This document shows, piece by piece, positions 47,096 to 56,877 of a stretch of 64,000 nt of DNA. A program made the translations under genes and the position numbers. The DNA lies in assembly GCA_036936605.1 (NCBI GenBank), contig JAUPFV010000005.1, positions 235,319,770 through 235,383,769 on the forward strand, read 5' to 3'. Within the stretch, counting starts at the first letter, position 1. Each line of letters begins with the position of its first letter. The notes below the pieces were generated by a model. That model made no database searches, was not told where the DNA came from, and saw nothing but the letters and a program-made list of their open reading frames with translations. The DNA is from Limnanthes douglasii subsp. nivea (Eukaryota; Streptophyta; Magnoliopsida; Brassicales; Limnanthaceae).

Positions 47096-47268
47096 CCCAG
47101 CTCTTCATTCACTAAGAACTTTTTAGAGAAATCACTTCTAGACCATCTTCATCATGTTCTTCATCTTCATCCTCTTCTTTATCAACCTTAAAGCCATCTT
47201 CATCCTGTTCTTCATAAACCTTCAAGCCATCTTCATCCTGTTCAACTTCTCAGATCAATACCTATTGT

Positions 47269-49910
47269 ATGAGAAGATATCCCAAATACAAAAAATCCAA
47301 ACCCAGAAAACCAGTAAAAGCAAAGAAACCTCTCTTCCCTGGTTCTAGCAATCAAGTATTTGGAGCTTACGATTATCTTTGTATTTCTCAAAGAGCTAAA
47401 GAATACAAAGCTGCTGGGTTAATCTACAACGGTCCTCATTCTTCCCTTACCACCTTTAAATACGGTAACTTCGATCCCAATCTTGCTACTTCGTCTTCAC
47501 CCTTAGCTTCAAACCCAAAATCTAGCCAAGAACCTTTTCCTCTTCGAAATCAACCTACTTCTCTACCATTAAGACCTCATCGAAAATCTAAGGGTGCCAC
47601 TTCTGATAAACCATCAACTGATAAAAATCCACAACTCAAATCGCCTATCCCACAATTCGAAGCAACTAGAAAATTTCAACTCAAATCACTTACCCTTCAA
47701 ACCGAAGCTGTTAAAGTTAAACCACGCAAAAAATCGACCTTTCTAGCAATGGGTGATGATGCAGAGACCTCTTCTCCTCCCCCAAAAGAAGTGGTTGACG
47801 TTACACCAGAGAGTAGTCAACCAATTCTTGTGACTCAACAGGAGACTCAAATCCGAAGTCATTCTAATGAAGCCACCGATGAGGACAACAACAAAGAAAA
47901 TGATTTTGAAGCTACTGAATCTGATGCCGAAGAGGAATCCGAGGTTGACGGCGTGGTTCCTCCGAAGAAGATTCGAGGGAAGAAACCTCTCATTACACTC
48001 CCCGAGGACGTTGCTGCCTTGGTTCAAGAAAATCTTAAATCACTTTCTCCTCGGTACATTCTTGCCTTAAAGAATGTATCATATACTTACTACCTCGAGT
48101 CAGAGAAAGAGAAGCTCAAAAAACTATGGGGATTAACCGATAACATGACTCTTCGACTACCAATAGAAGGAGAGACACCTCTGAGCTGTCAGAAAGACGA
48201 GCTGGTAGTCTACCCTGAGCTTTTCAACTGGGGACTTCGATTTCCCCTCGATCCGATGATAGTGAGGTACTTCGAAATTCATAGATTGTGTCCAACACAA
48301 GTCACTCCAAACCAGCTTTTTACCTTATTCTCTGCTATCATGGTGTCGAGGCTGGGAGGCATTCCCCTCGAAATTGAAGACTTCATCTCGGTGACCAAAG
48401 TTTCTAATGGGCCAGTTTTGCCGTTCTATTACCTAACTCTGGAGGATGATTTAAAAATTATCGACGACCTCCTCGAAGCTGATAAATTTTGGAAGCAAAG
48501 ATTCGTCTTCTTATCAGGAGCTTGGGAAAATGGCAAAGAGATTTCCGATGCCAATCCCTCAAAACTCACCCTTACTTGGAGAGATAGCAGTAAGTAACAC
48601 CTCTTTTTTTAAACTTAGCCAAATTAATCAAGTTTATTTATCTAACTGTTTATCCTCCCTTTTTCTTAGAAATTCCGAGGCGATTTAAAAGTCGTCGAAA
48701 AGATGCCAAGGTCATCTTCCAGCAAATGGCTGAGTGGGCAGAAAAGTCTTGGGGAAATGGCTTTCACTCAGCCTTTGAGCCGATCAACTTTGTCAACAGC
48801 CATCTCTGGCGTATATCCTTAGGAGCTGACTTCCCTCAAGATCCGATGATCCCCCCGGATCCTATCCTAGCAGTTCAGAGAATACTTGCACCAGATGGGA
48901 AATGCTACCTTCCCACCAGGAATCGAAGTGAAAGCCACCTACCACTGAAGAAGAAGGGAAAGCAAACCCTCAAAAAACCCAACACAATCAAGGCTAAACC
49001 TTCCAACCATTCGAAGACTGCAGGAAAGCGAAAAGCATCTGCATCTCAACTTCCCCCCATATCCGAAGAAGACGAACCTGCGCAAAAGAAAAAGAAAGAA
49101 AGCAATACTCCCAAAAAGAAAAAGAAGAAGTCCATTACTCCACAGAAAAAGAACGAAGCTGATATGCTCGAGGAGGTATTGGCTTCCGAGGTGCATGAAA
49201 AAATCTTTGTGGAAGAAAATCCTCAAGGGGGATTGGCATTGGGAGATAGCCAGGAAATTGATTATCTTAATTTCGAAGATTTAAATTCGAGCAGAGATTT
49301 TGCAGCCACGGGTGAAGATTTTCAACCTATCAACACCATTCCATTGACTTCTGCCGATGCTGCCACAACTTCAAAATCCAATGCAATCATTCCTGTTTAT
49401 CATCACTCATCGAACTTGCCCAATCCTAACAGATCCGATGAGGTAACTTCGATTCTTCGCCCTTTTACAAGTTTAAGTGCTGCAGCCAAGAAATTATGTG
49501 AAGAGGTGAACAATTCTCAAACCCAATTGGAGCTCCTTGCACAAGAGCTAGTCAAGAGCAAAAAGGAGACAGAGTCTGAAAAGACTTCGAAAAATAAAGC
49601 ACTTCAAGATTTCGAGGCTGAAAAAGGAAAGCTTCTTAAAGAGCATAAAGAAGAAATCGAAGCTCTTGAGACTGCTCATCGACTGGCTCTTGAAAGTCTA
49701 AAGTCTCAACATTCTACTGCTATTTCCGAAGAGAAGAAAAAATCTTCCGATGCTGAGAAACTTGTCAAAGAAACTCAGGAGAAACTGGAAAATTGCCAAA
49801 CTCAGCTGACCACGCTTCGAACAGGATTCGAGGAAGAAAAGAATGCTGCCGTCAAAAAGGCCGAAGCCGCTGTTGGTTCTTTAATGCTTGAAGGTATCAA
49901 GAAAGCTTAA
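47269..49910 (+). CDS. Antisense Tat-element gene: gypsy-type domain and coiled coil
   Basis: It is encoded opposite to gag-pol. Exon 1 is 47269-48589 and exon 2 is 48670-49910. The 80-bp intron has donor GTAAGT and acceptor TTTTCTTAG, and joining keeps the frame (853 residues). The N terminus is basic (RRYPKYKKSKPRKPVKAKK), and residues ~180-240 are acidic. Residues ~310-400 (NWGLRFPLDPMIVRYFEIH, then RLCPTQVTPNQLFTLFSA) resemble the 'putative gypsy type transposon' family (PF04195). A lysine-rich block near residues 570-595 looks like a nuclear signal, and residues ~690-850 form a coiled coil. The frame after the TAA at 49908 stays open for 59 codons with an acidic serine end, so this stop looks new. 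Extra ORFs of this kind are known in Tat elements; their role is unknown. The intron is inferred. Confidence 0.8.
48590..48669 (+). other. Predicted intron of the antisense gene
   Basis: GTAAGT donor, T-rich tract and TTAG acceptor. Removal joins two long open frames in phase. The unspliced frame stops at 48595. Confidence 0.75.
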
Positions 49911-50090
49911 ACTGATACAGCTATTCAACTTCTTCGAGAGGTTCATGCTGCCTGTCCAAGGCTGGATTTAACGGACCTTTGGAAACAAGTTCCAGAAGAA
50001 AGTCGCCCAAAGGAAGCATTCGAGGTGCCACCAAGCTCCTCAGAAGAAGAAGATGCTTCGGGAGGGTCATCAGAAGAAGAAGATGCCTAA
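49908..50090 (+). pseudogene. Disconnected C-terminal tail of the antisense gene
   Basis: After the TAA at 49908-49910 the same frame continues to TAA-TAG at 50088-50093. It encodes a leucine-bearing helix (LLREVHAACPRLDL), then DLWKQVPEESRP and two SSEEEDA blocks. The duplicated acidic ending and clean double stop suggest this was the original C terminus. Confidence 0.75.
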
Positions 50091-50237
50091 TAGATTAGGC
50101 ATGTCATGCTTGTTTTTTGTGTATTTGGTTAAGTAGTTTTCTCCCTTTTTGTAAGCTTCATGTTTTATTCGACGAACAAGCAACTTTTTTTTTAATATTT
50201 TAAACTTCTGGTGTACTTATTTAAACTTGTCGTTTCG

Positions 50238-50475
50238 AAAAATAGATGCATTTATAAATCGTGGCACCTCGAAAATTAGATGCATTTATAAGACGTGGCA
50301 CCTCGAAAATTAGATGCACTCATAAGACGTGGCACCTCGAAAATTAGATGCACTCATAAGACGTGGCACCTCGAAAATTAGATGCACTCATAAGACGTGG
50401 CACCTCGAAAATTAGATGCACTCATAAGATGTGGCACCTCGAAAATTAGATGCACTCATAAGACGTGGCACCTCG
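50238..50475 (+). repeat. 34-bp tandem array, seven copies
   Basis: The unit contains ATTAGATGCACTCATAAGAC and then GTGGCACCTCG. The GTGGCACCTCG core recurs exactly every 34 bp from 50261 to 50465. The two leftmost units have TTTATAA in place of CTCATAA, and the sixth has GATGTGG. It lies between the 3' ends of the two convergent coding units. There are no unique spacers, so it is not a CRISPR. Confidence 0.97.
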
Positions 50476-50713
50476 AAAATTTGGTTGTTTCTTCAAAGCT
50501 ATTGCTTCGGAAAATTATTCTTGGTCAACTTTCAAAGATGATCAATCTTTGCCAAGTCACCAAAATAATAAATCACCCATCATAGTAAACAACCAATGGC
50601 CAAAAGAAATTTTATTAAAAGATTCAATATTAACCAGACACCTCGTTAAAACCTTTCTGGGCCAACAGATAAGGAAAGAGTATGTCTGTTTTACAAAAAT
50701 TCGAAGTTCGGTT

Positions 50714-51955
50714 TTACTCACAGTATAATTTCAAATGCTCTATATTCCCAGGATGCTTGAGCATCCTCCCCTCTCGATCAGACAACCTGTAGGAACCTGG
50801 TTTGACCTTCATTTTAACTTCGTAAGGACCTTCCCAATTCGGAGCCAATTTTCCGAGGTGCTTGTCCCTAGTATGAAGGAATACTTTTCGTAACACTCGA
50901 TCGCCAATTTCGAATTCTCTCCTCTTAACTTTAGCATCGTACCTGCTTCTCATTAATGTTTGATAATTGACCACATTCAAATGCGCTTTGACCCTTTTTT
51001 CCTCTAACAAATCAAGCTCAACCCTTCTAGCTTCATCGTTATCCACATCGGAATATCGTAGTAAACTGTAGGAAGGCAATGTAGATTCAGCAGGGCACAC
51101 AGCGTCCATTCCATATACCAAAGAAAAATGAGTCTCTTTTGTAGCCTCTCTAGGGGTTGTTCGATATGCCCACAACACTTCTTGAAGATAATTTGGCCAT
51201 TTCCCTGCTGCTCCTGCCAAATTTTTCTTCAAACCATCCAAAATAGATCTATTCGTAACTTCCACCTGCCCATTTGCTTGGGGGTGGAAAGGAGTAGAAA
51301 AGCATTGCTGTATTCCTTTCGAAGAGCAAAAAGAGTCCATTTCCTTGTTATTAAATTGAGGACCGTTGTCCGTCGTTATTTTTCGAGGAACTCCAAAACG
51401 GTAGCAGATGTTACTTTGAATAAACTTGATTACATCCTTAGCTTTTGTCCCAGCTAAAGGTTCTGCTTCTGCCCACTTCGAAAAATAATCGACCGCAACA
51501 ATAATCATCTGTCTTCCACCAGAAGCCATAGGTAATGGTCCTACTAAATCAATCCCCCACCTATCGAAAGGAACCGCCTCTGAGATTGTCATTAGGGGTA
51601 CTGCTGGTTTATGTATTAAATTTGCATACCTTTGGCAAGTATCACAGCTTCGAACTAACACTTTGGCATCCTGCAATATGGTAGGCCAATAATACCCTGC
51701 CAACAATACCCTACGCGTTAAAGATTTGAATCCACAATGAGCTGATCCATCTCCATCATGCAGTTCATATAGAATGTTTTGAGACTCTTGCTTACTTAAA
51801 CATCGTAGCAAAGGTTTTGACGCAGATTTTTTGTACAATACCCCGTCCAATACTACATAGCCAAGAGCTTTATACTTTATCTTCTTGAGCAAGTGTTTAT
51901 CAAGAGGTAGTATTCCCTTCGAAATAAAGTTTAACAAGTCAAACCTCCAATCACC
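50714..51955 (-). CDS. Tat element integrase
   Basis: It inserts element cDNA into host chromosomes. The frame continues from RT/RNase H after the TGA at 51956 and ends at 50714. An H-H-C-C zinc domain (HCGFKSLTRR, then CDTCQRYAN) lies about residues 65-110 of this part. The catalytic core has RWGIDLVGPLP (first D), TTDNGPQFNN (second D) and HPQANGQVEVTNRS (E), all intact. The C-terminal GPYEV and YRL(S)D blocks follow. I see no chromodomain, which agrees with Tat rather than chromoviruses. No internal stop. Confidence 0.93.
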   Translation of the reverse strand, partial: GDWRFDLLNFISKGILPLDKHLLKKIKYKALGYVVLDGVLYKKSASKPLLRCLSKQESQNILYELHDGDGSAHCGFKSLTRRVLLAGYYWPTILQDAKVLVRSCDTCQRYANLIHKPAVPLMTISEAVPFDRWGIDLVGPLPMASGGRQMIIVAVDYFSKWAEAEPLAGTKAKDVIKFIQSNICYRFGVPRKITTDNGPQFNNKEMDSFCSSKGIQQCFSTPFHPQANGQVEVTNRSILDGLKKNLAGAAGKWPNYLQEVLWAYRTTPREATKETHFSLVYGMDAVCPAESTLPSYSLLRYSDVDNDEARRVELDLLEEKRVKAHLNVVNYQTLMRSRYDAKVKRREFEIGDRVLRKVFLHTRDKHLGKLAPNWEGPYEVKMKVKPGSYRLSDREGRMLKHPGNIEHLKLYCE

Positions 51956-54019
51956 TCAAGTGCACATCGGACCACTTACTACCTCATCAACAAACTCACA
52001 CTGCTCAGAATTCGATATGATCGAGGGCAATGGTTGTGTCATGATCCATGGATATTCTTCAGAGTAAGCCATTGTTGCTAAAGAATCAGCCATTGTGTTG
52101 TTACCTCTTCGAATATGCTCCACTTCGACATTTTCAAATTGTGCCATCATTCCTCGTAGTTCTTGCAAGTACAAAACCAAACGTTCCATTTTAGCTTCGG
52201 AAACCCCTTTAACATGGTTAACTACCAACTGCGAATCTGTTTCTAAGCGCACAAATGTTGCCCCACAAATCTTTGCTAATCGCAACCCTGCTAGCACAGC
52301 TTCATATTCAGCTTCATTGTTCGAAGCGTGAAATCCAAATTTAGTAGCTTGAAACATAAATTCCCCTGTTGGTGCTACCAATTCAACTCCTGCACTTGAC
52401 CCTTTGTTACTAGATCCCCCATCTGTTCGTACTGTCCACGTCGGCTTCATGCTCTCTTTTTCACCTTTTTCCTCTTCAGGTCTACTCGAATGAAACTCAA
52501 CCAAGAAGTCTGCTAAGGCTTGTGCTTTGATAGCCGTTCGAGGAGAGAATAACACATCGAAATCTCCTAATTCTACAGACCACTTAGTCATCCTTCCTGA
52601 AATGTCTGGCTTTTGCAACACATTTTTCAATGGGTATGAAGTTCGAACCATAATCGTATGTGCCTGGAAGTAAGGACGCATTTTTCTCGCTGCCACTAAT
52701 ATACACAGTGCCAATTTTTCTAGCTTCAAATATCGTTTCTCAGCATCAACCAAACTTTTACTGACATAGTAGACAGGCTTTGAAACCCTCGTATCCTCAC
52801 TGATCAGAACTGCACTTACTGCATAATCCGATACTGCTATATACAAAAATAGTTGCTCACCCTTTCGAGGCTTCGATAATATTTCACGAGAAGACAAAAG
52901 ATTTTTTATCTTCACAAAAGCTTCTTCACAATCTGAAGTCCACTCAAAATTATTTGGTCGACGCAGCACCTGGAAAAAAGGCAAGCACTTATCTGAAAAA
53001 CGAGAAATGAATCTGTTCAAAGCTGCTAATCTGCCCGTTAACATTTGCACTTCTTTGATATTCCGAGGTGAAGACATTGATATCAGAGCCTTCAACTGTT
53101 CTGGGTCCATTTCGATTCCTCTTTCACTAATCATGTACCCCAAGAACTTACCAGATCGAACTCCAAATGTATATTTTTCTGGGTTCAGTTTCAATTGTAT
53201 GGCTCTGAGATTCAAAAATGTCTCTTCTAAATCATCAATGTGTTCATTATCACTTTTGCTCTTGACAAGCATATCATCGATGTACACTTCGATATTCCTT
53301 CCTATCTGTGAAGCAAACGCCTTATTCATCAGCCTCTGGTATGTTGACCCAGCATTTTTTAATCCGAACGACATCACTCTATAACAGTGCAAACCTCGAT
53401 CAGTGATAAAAGTTGTGCTTTCTTCATCATCCGGATTCATTCGAATCTGATTATACCCTGAAAAAGCATCCATAAATGTCAAGATTTTATTTCCCGAAGT
53501 GGAATCCACTAACTGGTCAATTCGAGGCACTGGAAAAGGATCTTTTGGACAGGCTCTATTTAGATCTGTGAAGTCCACGCACATTCGCCATTTTCCGCTC
53601 TTCTTTTTCACCACCACAGGATTAGCCGTCCACCTCAGATAATTGGACTCCCTGATATGCCCCATCTTATACAGTCGATCTACCTCAGCAACTATGGCCT
53701 CTGATTTTTCCAACGAAAAAGCTCTTCTTTTTTGAATTATCGGTTTGATCTTCGGATCCACCGCCAAGCTATGACATATGATATCACTTGGGACCCCCAC
53801 TACGTCTTCGGACCTCCAAGCAAATACATCCAAATTCTCAGACAAAAAATTCAACAATTTTTCTCGCATTGATAAAGGCAACAGAGTCCCGATTCGAAGT
53901 ACCTTGCCATTATTGAAAACAAACTCTTCTATTTCTTCATTTACCACCACAGAACTCGGGGTTGACCTCGGATCATCAATTCCCTCATCTGCACCCCCAG
54001 AAGACAACCCCCCAAACTG
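51956..54019 (-). CDS. Tat element reverse transcriptase with two RNase H regions
   Basis: It copies element RNA into DNA. It follows in frame after the UAG at 54020-54022 and ends at a UGA (51956-51958). RT: WRMCVDFTDLNRACPKD near 53575, LTFMDAFSGYNQI near 53480 and the catalytic VYIDDML near 53280. A first RNase H-like region (LFLYIAVSDYAVSAVLISED near 52850) lacks a complete D-E-D-D set by eye. A second RNase H (VRTDGGSSNKGSSAGV near 52430, NNEAEYEAVLAGL near 52320, LETDSQLVV near 52235) is intact. This dual arrangement is a mark of the Tat lineage. There is no ATG near its start; expression must come by readthrough or not at all in this copy. Confidence 0.93.
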   Translation of the reverse strand, partial: QFGGLSSGGADEGIDDPRSTPSSVVVNEEIEEFVFNNGKVLRIGTLLPLSMREKLLNFLSENLDVFAWRSEDVVGVPSDIICHSLAVDPKIKPIIQKRRAFSLEKSEAIVAEVDRLYKMGHIRESNYLRWTANPVVVKKKSGKWRMCVDFTDLNRACPKDPFPVPRIDQLVDSTSGNKILTFMDAFSGYNQIRMNPDDEESTTFITDRGLHCYRVMSFGLKNAGSTYQRLMNKAFASQIGRNIEVYIDDMLVKSKSDNEHIDDLEETFLNLRAIQLKLNPEKYTFGVRSGKFLGYMISERGIEMDPEQLKALISMSSPRNIKEVQMLTGRLAALNRFISRFSDKCLPFFQVLRRPNNFEWTSDCEEAFVKIKNLLSSREILSKPRKGEQLFLYIAVSDYAVSAVLISEDTRVSKPVYYVSKSLVDAEKRYLKLEKLALCILVAARKMRPYFQAHTIMVRTSYPLKNVLQKPDISGRMTKWSVELGDFDVLFSPRTAIKAQALADFLVEFHSSRPEEEKGEKESMKPTWTVRTDGGSSNKGSSAGVELVAPTGEFMFQATKFGFHASNNEAEYEAVLAGLRLAKICGATFVRLETDSQLVVNHVKGVSEAKMERLVLYLQELRGMMAQFENVEVEHIRRGNNTMADSLATMAYSEEYPWIMTQPLPSIISNSEQCEFVDEVVSGPMCT

Positions 54020-54031
54020 CTAATTCTCCAT
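54020..54031 (-). other. UAG between gag-pro and pol, with CAG UUU context
   Basis: The minus strand reads AAT TAG CAG TTT GGG GGG. Both sides are in one frame. CAG-TTT after TAG fits five of six positions of the CARYYA readthrough context known from tobamoviruses. It may instead be a simple nonsense mutation. Confidence 0.5.
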
Positions 54032-56458
54032 CGGATCATCAGTACCTTTACCACGTAGTCTAAACGCAGCAGCGTAACACTCTCTTGCCACCTTTTGATC
54101 ACTTCGAACTACGCCGACTCGATCCTCGATCACATACTTCAAACATTGATGAACCATAGAGACTACAACATACATTTTAGCCAGCCACGACCTTCCAAAA
54201 ATAGCGTTGTAGCTCGATGGATAATCCACCACCACAAAAAGTACTTGTACTTTCTTTTTGAAAGGCCCATTTCCCAAAGAAATCTCACCCTCGAACTCCC
54301 CTATCACATTTGCTGTTGCGCCAGTAAACCCAATGATAGTTCTCTCTGACCTTTCTATTCGAGGCGGAGTGGTTAATCTATCATATGTTGACTTGAAAAG
54401 CACATTAGCGGAGCTCCCGGTATCGATCAACACTCGTCGAATCTCCACCCCGCACACTTCTGCTCCTATAACCACTGCATCTTCATGTGGCCCAGTAATC
54501 CCCCTCAAATCATCCCCATCGAAAATTATAAAGGGCACATCCTTCTTGTTGCTTAGATGTGCCGTTGCTCCTCCCTCAATTTGACGCGTTAAATTCACTA
54601 TATGTCTCTTCCTCGAATTATTAGTGTTGTTAGTCATTGAATCTCCCCCAAATATTGTTAGTGATTCAAAGAAGGCACACAAATCTCGAACACGTCCCTG
54701 ACGCTTCGGCTCATCTATTGACATTAACAATAATCGACTAGGGTCTGGGTCGACATATTCCGAAGCCACATCAAACTCATCACCCGCAACATCTAAAATC
54801 ATCAGTGCAGTTTCTTGCTTAGAATTAGGATTACCAATTTTCGGAGCTGCAGCTTTAGCATTCTTTTTGACATATTCTAGCAACTTTCCATTTTCTATCA
54901 GAATCTGCATCTCTTTCTTCAAGGAAATACAATCGTTTGTATCATGCCCAATATCTTCATGATACCTGCAGAACTTGTTATTGCGCTCCTCTCTTGGCCT
55001 ATTAATCGCTGGTGGCTTTCTGAAATTTACTGTTCCCCTGGTTTTCTCATATATCGAAGCTACACTTTCAGTCAAATCCGCATAATAGTCTGGTCTTACC
55101 CACGCATTCGATCTGGATCTAAACTGTTGCTGATTATTAGAATTGTGTTGATTATATCCCTCTTGATACGAGTTCGAAGCTCCTCTGTTAGAAACATTTT
55201 GATTACTCATCGGGCGCGATGAGTTGTTATTCGAAGTGTTAGCTTGACCATTCCCTTTCTGAATAGTACTGCCTCCTCCTCGAACCCGCGTCGATTCTTC
55301 GACCTTAATCTGATCCTCAACCTGAGCCATGAGAGCTCCAAATGTTAACGCCCTACGCCTTGTAGTCTCATCGGCTAAATCTCCTGGCAACAATCCTTGT
55401 CTAAACGCCGCCATAGCCACACTTTCTTCACAATCATCTAGTTCAGCTTTAGTTGATACAAATCTCTTAGTATAATCCTTCAGCTTCTCTCCCACAGCCT
55501 GCTTGCATTGTATTATTGTATCTCCATTAGCTCTCATTTCTTTGCTTCCCACAAACTGTCTTCGGAAAGCTGTATAAAAGCCTCTAAAATTTGCAATTGA
55601 CTCCTTAGGAATCTTGTTGTACCATTTCAGCGCAGTTCCCTTGAATGTCTGAGAGAATGCTCTACACACCAATTTATCGTCGTCTTCGAAATTAGTCATA
55701 TAGTTTTTGAATTGTTCTATATGGTCATCGGGATCTTGAGTCCCATCAAACTTATCAACTTTGGAAATATCAAACCGCCTCGGAAGCGGCACAGATCTGA
55801 TCTCCCTGATCAATGGTGAGTCCCTCCAGTCGACTCCTTGAACATATTGGTCTTCGTTTCTCATCCCCACAGTAGCATATAAACTTGACTCACCTTCATA
55901 CTTTCGAGGAGAATATTTTCGAGGCGAATATTTCCGAGGTGAATATACTCGCCTATCTTTCTTTTGCCTCCCTTCCTTATACACCTTAGCTGTCCGGAAT
56001 TCACGTTCTGCTCCTCTTGAATGGCCTCGAGAATATTCATACCTCGGTGTTTCATCTGACTCCGAATTTTCGGAATCCTCTTCATCACCAGAGTCCACAT
56101 ACTGTTGCTTCTGCAACTTTCCTTTTCTTTTTATCCCACCATACTCCTTTTTTCGCTCAAAACGTGCTTTACGTTGTTCATATTGAACGTCGCCATCGTC
56201 CATCGACTGATCCGACTGATCCTCTTGATCGCCTCTTACTATTTTAGACCTAAGTCTAGTGCTATCATTACTTTCCTTCTTTTTCACCAATTCATCAAGC
56301 TCCGCCACCTTCCTTATCATCTCATTCATTTTACCTTCGAAATCGAATTGGTTTGATTGAGTTGGAATCGATTTACCTGCCTCTTGCAGATCGGATTTCA
56401 ATGTTTCCATAGCCTTTCGAACAGATGGATTGTCACCTTCTTCTGGATTCATCTTCAA
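54020..56458 (-). CDS. Tat element gag-protease
   Basis: 812 residues from ATG 56458 to TAG 54020. The N-terminal third is charged, with a coiled-coil-like start and basic repeats (SPRKYSPRKYSPRKY). The capsid domain is at ~240-370 (FDGTQDPDDHIEQFKNYM, GTALKWYNKIP, FRRQFVGSKE). A zinc knuckle-like C-x2-H-x4-H-x4-C segment (CRYHEDIGHDTNDC) lies at ~515. The aspartic protease has VLIDTGSSANVLF at ~705 with its catalytic D-T-G intact. The adjoining IIGFTGATAN and YNAIFGRSWL blocks are also typical. Gag forms the particle and protease processes the polyprotein. The coding frame is the same as pol. Confidence 0.93.
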   Translation of the reverse strand: MKMNPEEGDNPSVRKAMETLKSDLQEAGKSIPTQSNQFDFEGKMNEMIRKVAELDELVKKKESNDSTRLRSKIVRGDQEDQSDQSMDDGDVQYEQRKARFERKKEYGGIKRKGKLQKQQYVDSGDEEDSENSESDETPRYEYSRGHSRGAEREFRTAKVYKEGRQKKDRRVYSPRKYSPRKYSPRKYEGESSLYATVGMRNEDQYVQGVDWRDSPLIREIRSVPLPRRFDISKVDKFDGTQDPDDHIEQFKNYMTNFEDDDKLVCRAFSQTFKGTALKWYNKIPKESIANFRGFYTAFRRQFVGSKEMRANGDTIIQCKQAVGEKLKDYTKRFVSTKAELDDCEESVAMAAFRQGLLPGDLADETTRRRALTFGALMAQVEDQIKVEESTRVRGGGSTIQKGNGQANTSNNNSSRPMSNQNVSNRGASNSYQEGYNQHNSNNQQQFRSRSNAWVRPDYYADLTESVASIYEKTRGTVNFRKPPAINRPREERNNKFCRYHEDIGHDTNDCISLKKEMQILIENGKLLEYVKKNAKAAAPKIGNPNSKQETALMILDVAGDEFDVASEYVDPDPSRLLLMSIDEPKRQGRVRDLCAFFESLTIFGGDSMTNNTNNSRKRHIVNLTRQIEGGATAHLSNKKDVPFIIFDGDDLRGITGPHEDAVVIGAEVCGVEIRRVLIDTGSSANVLFKSTYDRLTTPPRIERSERTIIGFTGATANVIGEFEGEISLGNGPFKKKVQVLFVVVDYPSSYNAIFGRSWLAKMYVVVSMVHQCLKYVIEDRVGVVRSDQKVARECYAAAFRLRGKGTDDPMEN

Positions 56459-56561
56459 TCAGCGAAAAACTAAACAAAATACTTCAGAAAAACTCGAACG
56501 AAAAACTTTGGAAAAGGAAAACTCGAGACTCGATTTTTGATCTGTTGATCAAGGTATCTTC

Positions 56562-56584
56562 GCCCCCTCCTTCTAGCGCCAATT
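56562..56584 (-). other. Tat element primer-binding site
   Basis: The minus strand inside the 5' LTR reads AATTGGCGCTAGAAGGAGGG. TGGCGC-type PBS sequences occur in plant Tat elements. I cannot name the matching tRNA with certainty. Confidence 0.7.
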
Positions 56585-56877
56585 TGGTATGAATTAAAGT
56601 TGGATTGAGAGAATCAAGAACACAAGTCTTCACAAAGAGAGTTTTTAGTAGTGAAAGTAGTATTGTGCTTCTGATTATTTCATGAGTGTAACCATCTTCC
56701 CCAGCCTCTATAAATAGGCCAGGTGAATCAGTTGCAAGAGCGGTTACATAAGTGAATATTTACAACTTAGTCCCTATATCTCTTATAAAAGCTTAATCTT
56801 ACCTTATATTTGTAGAACTTATCAATTTAGTCCTTACTAATTACATTTAGGTTCTCGTAGAATATCTTTCCTTATCA
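56585..56877 (-). repeat. Tat element 5' LTR (right)
   Basis: 293 bp, TG...CA. It should drive gag-pol transcription leftward; TATTTATAG on the minus strand (plus 56708-56716) is the likely TATA element. Confidence 0.97.

Larger units (their letters stand above)
46399..56877 (-). mobile_element. Young Tat-type Ty3/gypsy element with antisense gene
   Basis: A complete 10.5-kb element: 293-bp LTRs with TG...CA ends, a TGTAC target duplication, a PBS, a PPT, and a gag-protease-RT-RNase H-integrase frame on the minus strand. An extra gene lies on the plus strand between integrase and the 3' LTR. Two consecutive RNase H-like regions, a large protein-coding insert next to the 3' LTR and a short tandem array are features of the plant Tat lineage. 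The LTRs differ at two positions (46449 G / 56635 A and 46667 C / 56853 T), both transitions. The insertion must therefore be recent compared with every other LTR element here. Three nonsense codons now break its genes. Confidence 0.95.

Noticed and set aside
50238..50475. CRISPR-like array
   Set aside because: The 34-bp units are contiguous with no variable spacers, and this is plant DNA.
51956..51958. UGA between RNase H and integrase as a second recoding site
   Set aside because: The context (UGA GGU) matches no known readthrough signal, and the position inside pol is not one where elements regulate expression. A CGA-to-TGA mutation is simpler.
52095..54023. Plus-strand frames opposite Tat pol
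   Set aside because: They are shadows of a strongly supported coding strand, with no domains of their own, unlike the antisense gene at 47.3-50.1 kb.
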